Positions 26,706-34,927 of a DNA stretch of 64,000 bases are shown in pieces. Source of the DNA: Deltaproteobacteria bacterium. GTDB taxonomy: Bacteria > Desulfobacterota > GWC2-55-46. Each line of letters begins with the position of its first letter. The stretch's first letter is position 1. Below the pieces are notes generated by a model that saw only the letters and a program-made list of their open reading frames with translations, had not been told where the DNA came from and did no database searches. The stretch spans positions 28,344 through 92,343 of the forward strand of contig JACRNL010000006.1 of NCBI GenBank assembly GCA_016234935.1. The letters are read 5' to 3'. The translations under genes were made by a program, and so were the position numbers.

Positions 26706-27224
26706 ATGACTAATAAAGAACATGACCTTGACTGCATAGTCGCCTTTACCATTGACGGGCAGCGGTTCGCATTGCCGCTGCCGTCGGTCCTGCGCGTGAT
26801 CCCCGTTGTCGAGATAACGCCGCTGCCAAATGCCCCCGCCGTCATCATGGGCATGGTGAACATCCACGGCACGGTCATACCCGTGGCGGACATGAGGAAA
26901 CGCATGGGCATGGCGCCGCGCGGGCAATTGCTCGGCGACAAGTTCATCATCGTGAAAACACCGGCACGGACCCTCGCCCTCACGGCGGACGAGGTTGAAC
27001 CTCCTCAGGAGATTGAACCTCCTCAGGAGGCCGCCGGAGCCGCGCAAGGCCGTGGAAGATTTATTGCCGCCGGCGAAGTGGCCCCGGGCTTAAAGCATAT
27101 AAAAGGCGTGGCAGCGCTCACGGACGGCCTTACGCTTATCCACGACATAGACGGCTTTCTCTCCATTGAAGAGGAACAGACACTTGACAACGCCATAAAA
27201 CAAACCGGCAACCAGGGCGACTAA
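26706..27224 (+). CDS. CheW-like coupling protein (WspB position)
   Basis: This 172-residue protein is a single CheW domain that links receptor to CheA. Typical elements are present: FTIDGQRFALPLPSVLRVIP, the glycine motif IMGMVNIHGTVIPVADMR and a C-terminal VAALTDGLTLIHDIDGFL. Between residues 96 and 108 it carries VEPPQEIEPPQE, encoded by two family A palindromes and absent from ordinary CheW proteins. It is first in a run of seven same-strand chemosensory genes. The ribosome site is weak. Confidence 0.93.
   Translation: MTNKEHDLDCIVAFTIDGQRFALPLPSVLRVIPVVEITPLPNAPAVIMGMVNIHGTVIPVADMRKRMGMAPRGQLLGDKFIIVKTPARTLALTADEVEPPQEIEPPQEAAGAAQGRGRFIAAGEVAPGLKHIKGVAALTDGLTLIHDIDGFLSIEEEQTLDNAIKQTGNQGD
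26991..27030. repeat. Two family A palindromes inside cheW
   Basis: GAGGTTGAACCTCCTCAGGA is followed by a near copy, GATTGAACCTCCTCAGGAGG. Together they encode a duplicated EPPQE linker in frame. Confidence 0.85.
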
Positions 27225-27257
27225 AGCCCAAAGCCCAAAGCCCAAAGACGGACTCAG

Positions 27258-28730
27258 ATGGCTAACGTGCTTTCAAAAGAGACCCTTGAGGAGACGGCAA
27301 GGCTCATCACCTCGCTGATGGGGCTCTATTTTCCCGAAGACCGCCTGACTGACCTTGAGCGGGGGCTTGCAAGCGCATCAAGAGAGCTGGGCTTCGCTGA
27401 CATTGCAAACTTCATCAAGTGGCTGAAATCCTCTCCCATGACAAAGGAGAGCTTAGAGATAATGGCCAGCCACCTTACCGTGGGAGAGACCTACTTCTTC
27501 CGCGAGAAGGACACGCTCAGCGCCGTCGAAACGCGCATATTGCCGGAGATCATCAAATCGAAACGAACCGGCGAAAAGAGGCTCCGAATCTGGAGCGCGG
27601 GCTGTTCGACAGGGGAAGAACCTTACACCATAGCCATAATCCTTCACAGGCTGATAAGCGACATAACGGACTGGAACATCACCATACTTGCCACAGACAT
27701 AAACCCGATGTCTTTGAAAAAGGCGCGCAGGGGCGTCTACGGCGAGTGGTCTTTCCGCAACTCCCCTGAGTGGCTGAAAAGCAGTTACTTCAAGCGCGCC
27801 GCCGACAACGGCTACGAGATAGCCCCATTCATAAAGAACATGGTGACCTTTGAATACCTGAACCTCGCAGATGACGTCTACCCTTCGCTGCTCAGCAACA
27901 CCAATGCGATGGACATTATATTTTGCAGAAACGTGCTCATGTATTTCCGGCCAGACCTTTCAAGGAAGGTCGTAACGGCCTTTTACAACTCCCTTATGGA
28001 GAAAGGTTTCCTGCTCGTAAGCCCCTGCGAGACGCTTACGTCCATAACGACGCTGTTTGCAATGGAAAACCACCAGAACGCCACGCTCTACCGCAAGGAC
28101 AGCGATGCAGGGGCAGGTTCTAAGCCTGCCCTATACGCAAACCGCTTCGATTCAAAGGCCATTCCGGCGGCGCCGGCGCCGCAAGCCGCGCCAATGCCGA
28201 AGCAGACCGCGATTAAAAGGCCTTCGCCTTTGCGCCCTGCGGAGGACGATTACGCATTTGCCCTCAGGATGTTCAATGATGGACGATTCAAAGAGGCCGC
28301 CAAGCGGCTTGAAGAAAGCCTCGGCGGCGGCGCCGATGCCCGATCGGCCATACTTCTTGCCAGGATACGCGCGAACGCAGGGGAGCTGGAGGATGCGCTT
28401 AAATGGTGCGAAAAGGCCGTGGCCGCAAACAGGCTTGACCCCTATTGCCATTATCTGAGGGCCACCATACTCCAGGAGGAGGGCCGCCTCCAAGATGCCG
28501 TGGAAGAGCTCAAGCGCGCGCTTTACCTCGACCACGGGTTCGTCCTCGCCTACTTTGTTTTGGGCAGCATTTTTTTAAAACTCGGCGATGAGCAGGCCGG
28601 CGCCAGGAACCTTAAAAACGCCCTTGAAATACTATCCGCCTTTTCGCCTGACGCAATAATTCCGGAATCAGAGGGCATCACCGCGGGAAGGCTTGTCGAG
28701 ATAATATCATCCATGGCTAAGATGCAATAG
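27258..28730 (+). CDS. CheR methyltransferase with C-terminal TPRs (WspC-like)
   Basis: This protein methylates receptor glutamates using S-adenosylmethionine. The N-terminal helical part is followed by the catalytic fold at about residues 95-275: MASHLTVGETYFFRE, RIWSAGCSTGEEPYTIAI (SAM binding), ATDINPMSLKKARRGVYG and IIFCRNVLMYF. A linker at about 276-325 includes AGAGSKPAL, encoded by a family B palindrome. From about 330 to 470 lie TPRs (AFALRMFNDGRFKEAAKRLEE and following). The CheR-TPR layout is that of WspC. It lies 33 bp after cheW. Confidence 0.95.
   Translation: MANVLSKETLEETARLITSLMGLYFPEDRLTDLERGLASASRELGFADIANFIKWLKSSPMTKESLEIMASHLTVGETYFFREKDTLSAVETRILPEIIKSKRTGEKRLRIWSAGCSTGEEPYTIAIILHRLISDITDWNITILATDINPMSLKKARRGVYGEWSFRNSPEWLKSSYFKRAADNGYEIAPFIKNMVTFEYLNLADDVYPSLLSNTNAMDIIFCRNVLMYFRPDLSRKVVTAFYNSLMEKGFLLVSPCETLTSITTLFAMENHQNATLYRKDSDAGAGSKPALYANRFDSKAIPAAPAPQAAPMPKQTAIKRPSPLRPAEDDYAFALRMFNDGRFKEAAKRLEESLGGGADARSAILLARIRANAGELEDALKWCEKAVAANRLDPYCHYLRATILQEEGRLQDAVEELKRALYLDHGFVLAYFVLGSIFLKLGDEQAGARNLKNALEILSAFSPDAIIPESEGITAGRLVEIISSMAKMQ
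28107..28131. repeat. Family B palindrome inside cheR
   Basis: GCAG followed by GGGCAGGTTCTAAGCCTGCC encodes AGAGSKPAL at residues 284-292, in the linker between the methyltransferase and the TPRs. Confidence 0.85.
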
Positions 28731-28745
28731 CTAAAAGAAGGCAAT

Positions 28746-28785
28746 GGGGTGACCCCCTTCAGGGGGGTGACCCCCCTCAGGGGGC
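28746..28785. repeat. Family A variant between cheR and the second cheW
   Basis: GGGGTGACCCCCTTCAGGGG and GGTGACCCCCCTCAGGGGGC form tandem hairpins in the 58-bp gap, ending 3 bp before the next start codon, so they also occupy the ribosome-binding region of that gene. Confidence 0.8.
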
Positions 28786-28788
28786 GGC

Positions 28789-29433
28789 ATGAACCGCAGG
28801 GACGATAAAAAAACAGACGCCGGGGAAGCGGCCGCTGCCGCTGCCATCGATTGGCACGAGGTAAAGCGGCGCGTCAAGGCCACAGGAGACGCCCTCGCCC
28901 GTCACGAAGTTACCGATGAGGAGCGTAAAAAAACCCTGAAGGAGCGGACGCTGCGGCTTGCCGCGCCGGAAGCCGCCCCGGAAACGGGCGCATGGATCGA
29001 CACCGTCGAATTCGTCCTCGCGTATGAAAGATACGCGGTGGAATCGCGCTTCGTGCGCGAGATCTGTCCTATGCACGAGCTGACGCCGGTGCCATGCACA
29101 CCTGCGTTCGTCCTTGGCATAGTAAACGTCAGAGGGCAGATACTCTCGGTCATTGACATCAAGAAGTTCTTCGCTCTCCCTGAAAGGGGGATAACCGATT
29201 TGAACAAAGTCATTATCCTCACCCGCGCGGACATGACTTTCGGCGTCATCGCTGACGCCGTCGTCGGCGTAAAACGGGTGAAGGACGCCGACATAGAGGC
29301 CGCGCTGCCGACCCTGACGGGCATACGCGCGGAGTATCTAAGGGGGGTCACCAAGGAACGCCTCGTGATCATAGACGCGGAGAAACTTTTAACGGACAAG
29401 GACATTATCGTCAAGCAAAGCATTGAAGCATGA
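28789..29433 (+). CDS. CheW-like protein with N-terminal extension (WspD-like)
   Basis: The 214-residue product has a charged N-terminal extension of about 60 residues (IDWHEVKRRVKATGDAL, then ERKKTLKERTLRLA) before a CheW domain at about 75-210 (FVLAYERYAVESRFVREICP, FVLGIVNVRGQILSVIDIKKFF, FGVIADAVVGVKRV). The same extension motif is seen in WspD and related coupling proteins. Two different CheW proteins in one operon is typical of Wsp and other alternative-function systems. No clear ribosome site is seen because a family A repeat fills the upstream space. Confidence 0.93.
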   Translation: MNRRDDKKTDAGEAAAAAAIDWHEVKRRVKATGDALARHEVTDEERKKTLKERTLRLAAPEAAPETGAWIDTVEFVLAYERYAVESRFVREICPMHELTPVPCTPAFVLGIVNVRGQILSVIDIKKFFALPERGITDLNKVIILTRADMTFGVIADAVVGVKRVKDADIEAALPTLTGIRAEYLRGVTKERLVIIDAEKLLTDKDIIVKQSIEA

Positions 29434-29461
29434 CGCAGGCACATATAAAACAGGAAGAACC

Positions 29462-29589
29462 GGCAGGCTGCTCAAAAAGCCCCAGCTACTATGCGACGAG
29501 GAGCGAAGAATGCAGGCGTATTGTTGAATACGCCGTAATGATGAGCGACGAAGGCAACGACGTAGATGGGGCTTTTTCAGCAGCCTGCT
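29462..29589. repeat. Family D nested palindrome between cheW and mcp
   Basis: GGCAGGCTGCTCAAAAAGCC pairs with GGCTTTTTCAGCAGCCTGC; an inner hairpin GCGTATT...AATACGC lies at the centre. The arms match the copy at 9587-9709. It lies inside the chemosensory operon, 28 bp after a stop codon. Confidence 0.88.
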
Positions 29590-29617
29590 CAAAACAGATA
29601 AAACAGGAGGGACTCCC

Positions 29618-31255
29618 ATGCAATGGTTCATAAACCTGCCGACGCGCATTAAATTTTTTCTCGGCTTCGGCGCAGTCATCGCGCTTCTGATCATTATCGT
29701 GATAATCGCCGGCAACGGCATCTCGGTCATCCAGCAGTCGCAAAAGAATTTATACAACTCCGAATTCGCAAATACCGTTGACGTGCTGACTGTAAAATCC
29801 AACATAAACGACATGAGGGTTTACCTCCTCATGATGATGTCGGCGAAAACAAAGGAAGAGAAGGCGCGGCAGCACAAGCTCGTCGAGGAGAGTTCCGGCA
29901 GGCTCGCCAAGACCATGGAAACGCTCCTGGACAGGAACAGGCATGAACAACAGGCGCTCTCAAGGCTTGAAGAGCTTGGCGACATAAGTCTCGCCTTCAA
30001 GGAGACCAGAGAAACCAGGCTCATCCCCCTCATCTACGCGGGAAAGATAGACGAGGCAAAAAAAATAGCCCTCGGCGTCCAGAACGAGCGCTACGAAAAG
30101 ATGCGCTCGATCATAATGTCCATTGGAAAAGATGCCCAGAAAGAAGCCGCCTCGCGCATGGCTGAATCGGACGAGAGCGCCAGGCGGTCGGTCAGGCTTT
30201 TCATCATAATCGGCGCTATTGCCGTCGTCATCAGCTTCTTCATAGCCGCCCTCTCCAACCGGATAATCGCGCAGCCTTTGAAGGAAATAGCGGGCTTTGC
30301 TGAAAAGATCACCGCCGGCGACCTCACCATCAGGATGCCCGCCGCCGACAGGCAGGACGAGGTCGGCCTGCTGATGAAGATGTTCGCGACCATGGTAGAC
30401 AGGCTGCGCAAGGAAACGCGCGACATCACCGAGGCCGTGAACGTCCTTGCCTCCTCGTCCAACGAGATAGCCGCGACGTCGTCGCAGCTTGCTTCAGGGA
30501 CCCAGGAGACGGCCGTGGCCGTGGCCGAGACCACCACCACGGTGGAGGAGATAAAGCAGACGGCCAATGCCTCGACGCAGAAGGCCCGCCATGTGTCCGA
30601 TCTCGCGCAAAACGCCTCGCACGTCTCGCAAAGCGGCGCCATCCTCGTTAACGAGACGATAGACGGGATAAACCGGATCCGGGAACAGATGGAATACATC
30701 GCGGAGACTATCGTAAAACTTTCCGAGCACAACCAGGCCGTAAGCGAGATAATAGCGGCGGTAGACGACCTCGCGGAACAGTCCAACCTCCTTGCCGTCA
30801 ACGCGTCCATAGAGGCCGCCAAGGCCGGGGAGCATGGCAAGGGGTTCGGCGTCGTGGCGCAGGAGATAAAGAGCCTCGCGGAGCAGTCCAAGCAGTCCAC
30901 GAAACAGGTGCGCACAATCCTCAATGACATTCAGAAGGCCAGCTCCGCCGCGGTCATGGCCACTGAAAAGGGGTCCAAAGCGGTTGAGGCGACCGTGAAG
31001 CAATCGGCTCAAACGGGCGAGGCCATACGCACCATCTCAAAGGCCATAGAAGACGCCACTCAGGCCGTTATGCAGATAGCCGCATCAAACCAGGAGCAGC
31101 TCGTCGGCATGGACCAGGTGGCAGGGGCCATGATCAGCATAAAGCAGGCCTCGTCTCAGAACGCCGCAAGCACCAGACAGGTGGAGATAACCGTCAAGGG
31201 TCTGCAGGAACTCGGCCAAAAGCTCAAGGACATGGTAGGCCACTACCGGCTGTAA
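29618..31255 (+). CDS. Methyl-accepting chemotaxis protein (WspA-like receptor)
   Basis: This membrane receptor of 545 residues has transmembrane helix 1 at about 10-32, a four-helix-bundle type periplasmic domain to about 188, helix 2 at about 190-213 (LFIIIGAIAVVISFFIAAL), a HAMP domain to about 265, and a cytoplasmic signalling coiled coil whose tip reads DDLAEQSNLLAVNASIEAAKAGE. There is no C-terminal CheR-docking pentapeptide; it ends DMVGHYRL. GGAGGGA precedes the ATG. The last 30 bp of the gene are the first copy of a six-unit tandem repeat. Ligand unknown. Confidence 0.95.
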   Translation: MQWFINLPTRIKFFLGFGAVIALLIIIVIIAGNGISVIQQSQKNLYNSEFANTVDVLTVKSNINDMRVYLLMMMSAKTKEEKARQHKLVEESSGRLAKTMETLLDRNRHEQQALSRLEELGDISLAFKETRETRLIPLIYAGKIDEAKKIALGVQNERYEKMRSIIMSIGKDAQKEAASRMAESDESARRSVRLFIIIGAIAVVISFFIAALSNRIIAQPLKEIAGFAEKITAGDLTIRMPAADRQDEVGLLMKMFATMVDRLRKETRDITEAVNVLASSSNEIAATSSQLASGTQETAVAVAETTTTVEEIKQTANASTQKARHVSDLAQNASHVSQSGAILVNETIDGINRIREQMEYIAETIVKLSEHNQAVSEIIAAVDDLAEQSNLLAVNASIEAAKAGEHGKGFGVVAQEIKSLAEQSKQSTKQVRTILNDIQKASSAAVMATEKGSKAVEATVKQSAQTGEAIRTISKAIEDATQAVMQIAASNQEQLVGMDQVAGAMISIKQASSQNAASTRQVEITVKGLQELGQKLKDMVGHYRL

Positions 31256-31473
31256 AAGGTCATTTGAAGGACATGGCAGGCCACTACCGGCTGTAAAAGG
31301 TCATTTGAAGGCCATGGCAGGCCATTACCGGCTGTAAAAGGTCATTTGAAGGGCATGGCAGGCCACTACCGGCTGTAAAAGGTCATTTGAAGGGCATGGC
31401 AGGCCACTACCGGCTGTAAAAGGTCATTTGAAGGGCATGGCAGGCCACTACTATCTGTAAAAGGTCATTTGAT
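31228..31473 (+). repeat. Six tandem 41-bp repeats joining mcp to cheA
   Basis: Units begin at 31228, 31269, 31310, 31351, 31392 and 31433, each exactly 41 bp and nearly identical. Copy 1 is the mcp 3' end (GGCCACTACCGGCTGTAAAA includes the stop). Each later copy holds an ATG and the frame MAGHYRL-stop plus an AAAAGGTCATTTG segment. Copy 6 differs by having CTATCTG in place of CGGCTG, and its final base change makes the ATG of cheA. Confidence 0.97.
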
Positions 31474-33787
31474 GGACAAAAAAGAATTAGAATTCAGAGA
31501 ACGCCTTCTCGCGACCTTCATGGTGGAAGCCGGAGATCACCTGCAGGCGCTCGAAGCGGGGCTTATCGCGCTCGAAAGGGAAGTCCCTCCTGAAGAGGCG
31601 AGGTCCGTCGTCGAGACGGTCTTCAGGGCAGCTCACAGCCTGAAGGGCGCGGCACGCGCCGTGAATATGCTTGAGATAGAACGGATATGCCAGTGCCTGG
31701 AGGACTACTTCCAATCATGGAAGCATCACGGGGTAACGAGGCTCCCTGAGCTTTTCAACGCCATTTATGACGTGATCGAGGGCATGCGCTCTTTTCTTGC
31801 TTCCTACGACGTTAACGCGCCGGAGGGGAGCAAGACATACGTCTCCAGGCTTCTTGGCGGCCTTTCCCGCTTTGAAGCCATGGGACGCCGTGAACCGGCG
31901 CCTGAATCAAAAAAGCCGGAGGCCCCGGAAGCCCCAAAGGCCATGGAGACGCCGCCGCCGCAAACTGCGGAACCTGCAGGGGCAGGTTCTAAACCTGCCC
32001 TGAAGGAGAAGGCCGCCGCGCCGGAGACGGTAAGGATAGCGTCGTCAAAGCTCACCAAAATGCTTCTCGAAACGGAAGAGCTGCTCACGGCGAGGCTCGC
32101 CTATGCGCAGCACACCGCCCAGCTTGCGGACACCGCAGGGATGATCGAACTCATGAAGGGTGAGTTCTCAAAGATTTATCTCAACGTAATGCCGTCTATC
32201 GAAAAAGACGAGGGGCGGGCGCTTGCCCCGGCTGATACCGCAAGGCTCGGCGAACTCCTAAGCGAGACGCAGACGCGCGTGCGGGCGCTGGACGGACGGT
32301 TTAAAACCCTTGCCAAAGCGGCGCGGCTGAACCAAAAGGCATTCGACAGGATGACGGGCGCTCTGCTTGACGACGTAAAAGACGCGATGATGCTCCCCTT
32401 CAGAACGCTCCTTGAAGGCTTTCCGATACTGGTCAGGAACCTTTCGCACGAACAGGGCAAGCTCGTTGACGTCGAGTTGCGGGGCGAGGGCCTTGAAATA
32501 GACCGGCGGATACTTGAAGAGATAAAGGCCCCGCTCACCCACCTTGTCAGGAACGCGGTTGACCACGGCATAGAAAGTCCCGCTGAGCGGACGCGCCTTA
32601 AAAAGCCGGAGCGCGGCAGGATACTGATTTCAATTGCGCACGCGGAGGGGTCCAAGGCCGATATCGTCATCTCGGATGACGGCACTGGCATCGACCTCAC
32701 AAGCGTCAGGGACGCGATTGTAAAAAGCGGGATCATGAGCCGCGAAGACGCGCGGCGGCTCGGCGACGAAGCCGCGCTTTCCTTCATCTTCCAATCAGGC
32801 GTCTCGACAAGCCCGATAATCACCGACATCTCCGGCAGGGGCCTGGGCCTTGCCATAGTGCGCGAGAAGGTTGAAAAGCTCGGCGGCTCTGTCTCGGCGG
32901 AAACGTCCGAAAAAAACGGAACGGTCTTCCGCATGCGGCTGCCCCTCACGCTGGCGACCTTTCGCGGAATACTTGTCAAGGCCGGGGGCGCGGTCTTCAT
33001 CGTCCCCACGGCAACGGTGATAAAGACGCTGCGCGTAAGGAACGAGGAGATAATGACGGCTGAAAACAGGGAAACCATCGCCTTTGAAGGCAGGCCGCTC
33101 TCCTTTGTGCGCCTTGAGCATGTGCTGGAATTGCCGGTGAAGACTAAAAAGAAGGCCGCGGGCGAGGCCCGCTTCACGCAGGCCGTCATACTCGGCAGCG
33201 CCGGCGGACGAATCGCCTTCGGGGTGGAGGAGGTGCTCGGCGAGCAGGAGGTGCTCGTCAAACCTCTCGGCGCGCAGCTCGTCCGTGTGCGCAACGTCGC
33301 AGGGGCCGCCATACTCGGCACGGGAAAGCCCGTGCCCGTGCTCAGCGTGAGCGACCTTCTGGTTGAAGCTGTAAAGGCCGCCTCATCCGGGCACGCCGCC
33401 GCGCCGGCTGAAGAAAAAACGGACAGACAGCGCATCCTCGTGGTGGAGGACTCCATCACGTCGAGGATACTCCTCAAAAACATACTCGAAGGGGCCGGCT
33501 ACGACGTAAAAACAGCCGTAGACGGGGTAGACGCCCTCACCGCTTTAAAGACCGAGCCTTTCGACCTCGTAGTCTCGGACATCGAGATGCCGAGGATGCA
33601 CGGCATTGACCTCACTGCAAGGATACGCGCGGACAAGAAGCTCTCGGAGCTTCCCGTCATCCTTGTGACCGCGCTCGACAGCCGTGAAGACAGAGAACGC
33701 GGGGTCAGCGTCGGGGCAAACGCATATATCGTAAAGAGCAGCTTCAACCAGGGCAATCTGCTTGAGGTCGTAAAGAGACTGATATAG
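31472..33787 (+). CDS. Hybrid CheA histidine kinase with receiver (WspE-like)
   Basis: This is the central kinase of the operon. Domains in order are HPt (about 8-110, phospho-His in AAHSLKGAARAV), a linker with AGAGSKPAL (about 169-177, family B palindrome), dimerisation (about 200-320), ATPase (LTHLVRNAVDHGIE, DDGTGID, GRGLGLAIVREKV), a CheW-like regulatory domain, and a C-terminal receiver (about 650-770; Asp in LVVSDIEMPRMHG). CheA fused to a receiver is the WspE layout. The ATG at 31472 is formed by the last base changes of the tandem array; a TTG one codon earlier is also possible. Confidence 0.96.
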   Translation: MDKKELEFRERLLATFMVEAGDHLQALEAGLIALEREVPPEEARSVVETVFRAAHSLKGAARAVNMLEIERICQCLEDYFQSWKHHGVTRLPELFNAIYDVIEGMRSFLASYDVNAPEGSKTYVSRLLGGLSRFEAMGRREPAPESKKPEAPEAPKAMETPPPQTAEPAGAGSKPALKEKAAAPETVRIASSKLTKMLLETEELLTARLAYAQHTAQLADTAGMIELMKGEFSKIYLNVMPSIEKDEGRALAPADTARLGELLSETQTRVRALDGRFKTLAKAARLNQKAFDRMTGALLDDVKDAMMLPFRTLLEGFPILVRNLSHEQGKLVDVELRGEGLEIDRRILEEIKAPLTHLVRNAVDHGIESPAERTRLKKPERGRILISIAHAEGSKADIVISDDGTGIDLTSVRDAIVKSGIMSREDARRLGDEAALSFIFQSGVSTSPIITDISGRGLGLAIVREKVEKLGGSVSAETSEKNGTVFRMRLPLTLATFRGILVKAGGAVFIVPTATVIKTLRVRNEEIMTAENRETIAFEGRPLSFVRLEHVLELPVKTKKKAAGEARFTQAVILGSAGGRIAFGVEEVLGEQEVLVKPLGAQLVRVRNVAGAAILGTGKPVPVLSVSDLLVEAVKAASSGHAAAPAEEKTDRQRILVVEDSITSRILLKNILEGAGYDVKTAVDGVDALTALKTEPFDLVVSDIEMPRMHGIDLTARIRADKKLSELPVILVTALDSREDRERGVSVGANAYIVKSSFNQGNLLEVVKRLI
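31976..32000. repeat. Family B palindrome inside cheA
   Basis: GCAGG followed by GGCAGGTTCTAAACCTGCCC encodes AGAGSKPAL in the linker after the HPt domain, the same peptide as in cheR. Confidence 0.87.
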
Positions 33788-33821
33788 CGAGCCGTCAAAA
33801 AAATGGGCATGGAGCATTGCC

Positions 33822-34913
33822 GTGATTAACGTTCTGATTGTTGACGATTCAGAAGTCGCAAGGATGAGCCTCCAGCACATCCTTGAATCCGACCCGGAGA
33901 TACGCGTCATCGGCATCGCTGAAAACGGCGCTGAGGCGGTAAAATTCGTCGAGAGGCAAAGGCCGGACGTCATTACCATGGACGTCAATATGCCGAAGAT
34001 GAACGGGCATGAGGCCACAAGAAGGATAATGGAGACAACGCCCGTGCCCATAGTGGTGGTGAGCGCCAGCTACGACAAGAACGACGTGAAACACTCGTTC
34101 ATGGCCGTGGAAGCAGGGGCCGTTGCCATCATCGAGAAGCCTTATGGCCTGGAGCACCCGGAGCATCAGGAGGCGGCCAGGATCCTCATCAATACCGTCA
34201 AGCTTATGAGTGAAGTGAAGATGGTGCGGCGTTGGATCAAGGCGGAAAGGCCCGGCCCGGCCGTGACCGCGCCGGAAGCGCACGCCGAGAGGATGGTTTC
34301 AAAAAAGATAAACATCGTCGCCATCGGCGCATCCACGGGCGGGCCGCTCGTTCTTCAGACCCTGCTCGCCGGGCTCGACAAGAACTTCCCTGCGCCTGTC
34401 GCCGTGGTTCAGCACATCGCGCACGGGTTTCTCGACGGTATGGTGACGTGGCTTAACCAGACCACCGGGCAAAAGGTCCGTGTTGCCGTTGACGGGGAGC
34501 ATCTGCTGCACGGCAACGTCTATTTCGCCCCGGATGACTTCCAGATGGGCATAGAAAAATCCGGCATCGTCAGGCTCTCAAAGGCCATGCCGGAAAACGG
34601 CATACGCCCGTCGGTATCATACCTTTTCCGCTCGGTCGCGGAGGCCTACGGCTGCGAAGCAGCCGCCGTCCTCCTTACCGGAATGGGAAAGGACGGGGCA
34701 GAGGAGCTTAAACTCCTCAAAGACGCCGGCGCGGTCACCATCGCGCAGGACATGGAAAGCTCGGTAGTCTACGGCATGCCGGGAGAGGCCGTCAGGATCG
34801 GAGGCGCATCCTACGTGCTGCCGCCCGAAAAAATCTCAAAGGCGCTTGGAAACCTCCTCGGCCATGCCGGCGGGCCGAGGGCCGGCAACGGCGTCAACAA
34901 CGCAGACAGTTAG
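33822..34913 (+). CDS. CheB methylesterase response regulator (WspF-like)
   Basis: CheB removes receptor methyl groups and provides feedback to the kinase. The 363-residue product has an N-terminal receiver (VLIVDDSEVARMSL; Asp in ITMDVNMPKMNG; Lys in IIEKPYG), a linker, and a C-terminal esterase domain from about residue 160 with the catalytic Ser in IGASTGGPLVLQTLL, His in VVQHIAHGFLDGM and Asp in LTGMGKDGAEEL. I chose the GTG at 33822, which follows GGAG. It lies 34 bp after cheA and 14 bp before the hybrid kinase. Confidence 0.96.
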   Translation: MINVLIVDDSEVARMSLQHILESDPEIRVIGIAENGAEAVKFVERQRPDVITMDVNMPKMNGHEATRRIMETTPVPIVVVSASYDKNDVKHSFMAVEAGAVAIIEKPYGLEHPEHQEAARILINTVKLMSEVKMVRRWIKAERPGPAVTAPEAHAERMVSKKINIVAIGASTGGPLVLQTLLAGLDKNFPAPVAVVQHIAHGFLDGMVTWLNQTTGQKVRVAVDGEHLLHGNVYFAPDDFQMGIEKSGIVRLSKAMPENGIRPSVSYLFRSVAEAYGCEAAAVLLTGMGKDGAEELKLLKDAGAVTIAQDMESSVVYGMPGEAVRIGGASYVLPPEKISKALGNLLGHAGGPRAGNGVNNADS

Positions 34914-34927
34914 CATCGGAGAATCCA

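Noticed and set aside
28746..28785. Terminator between cheR and cheW
   Set aside because: There are no T-runs and the second gene begins 3 bp later; the sequence fits the family A repeat.
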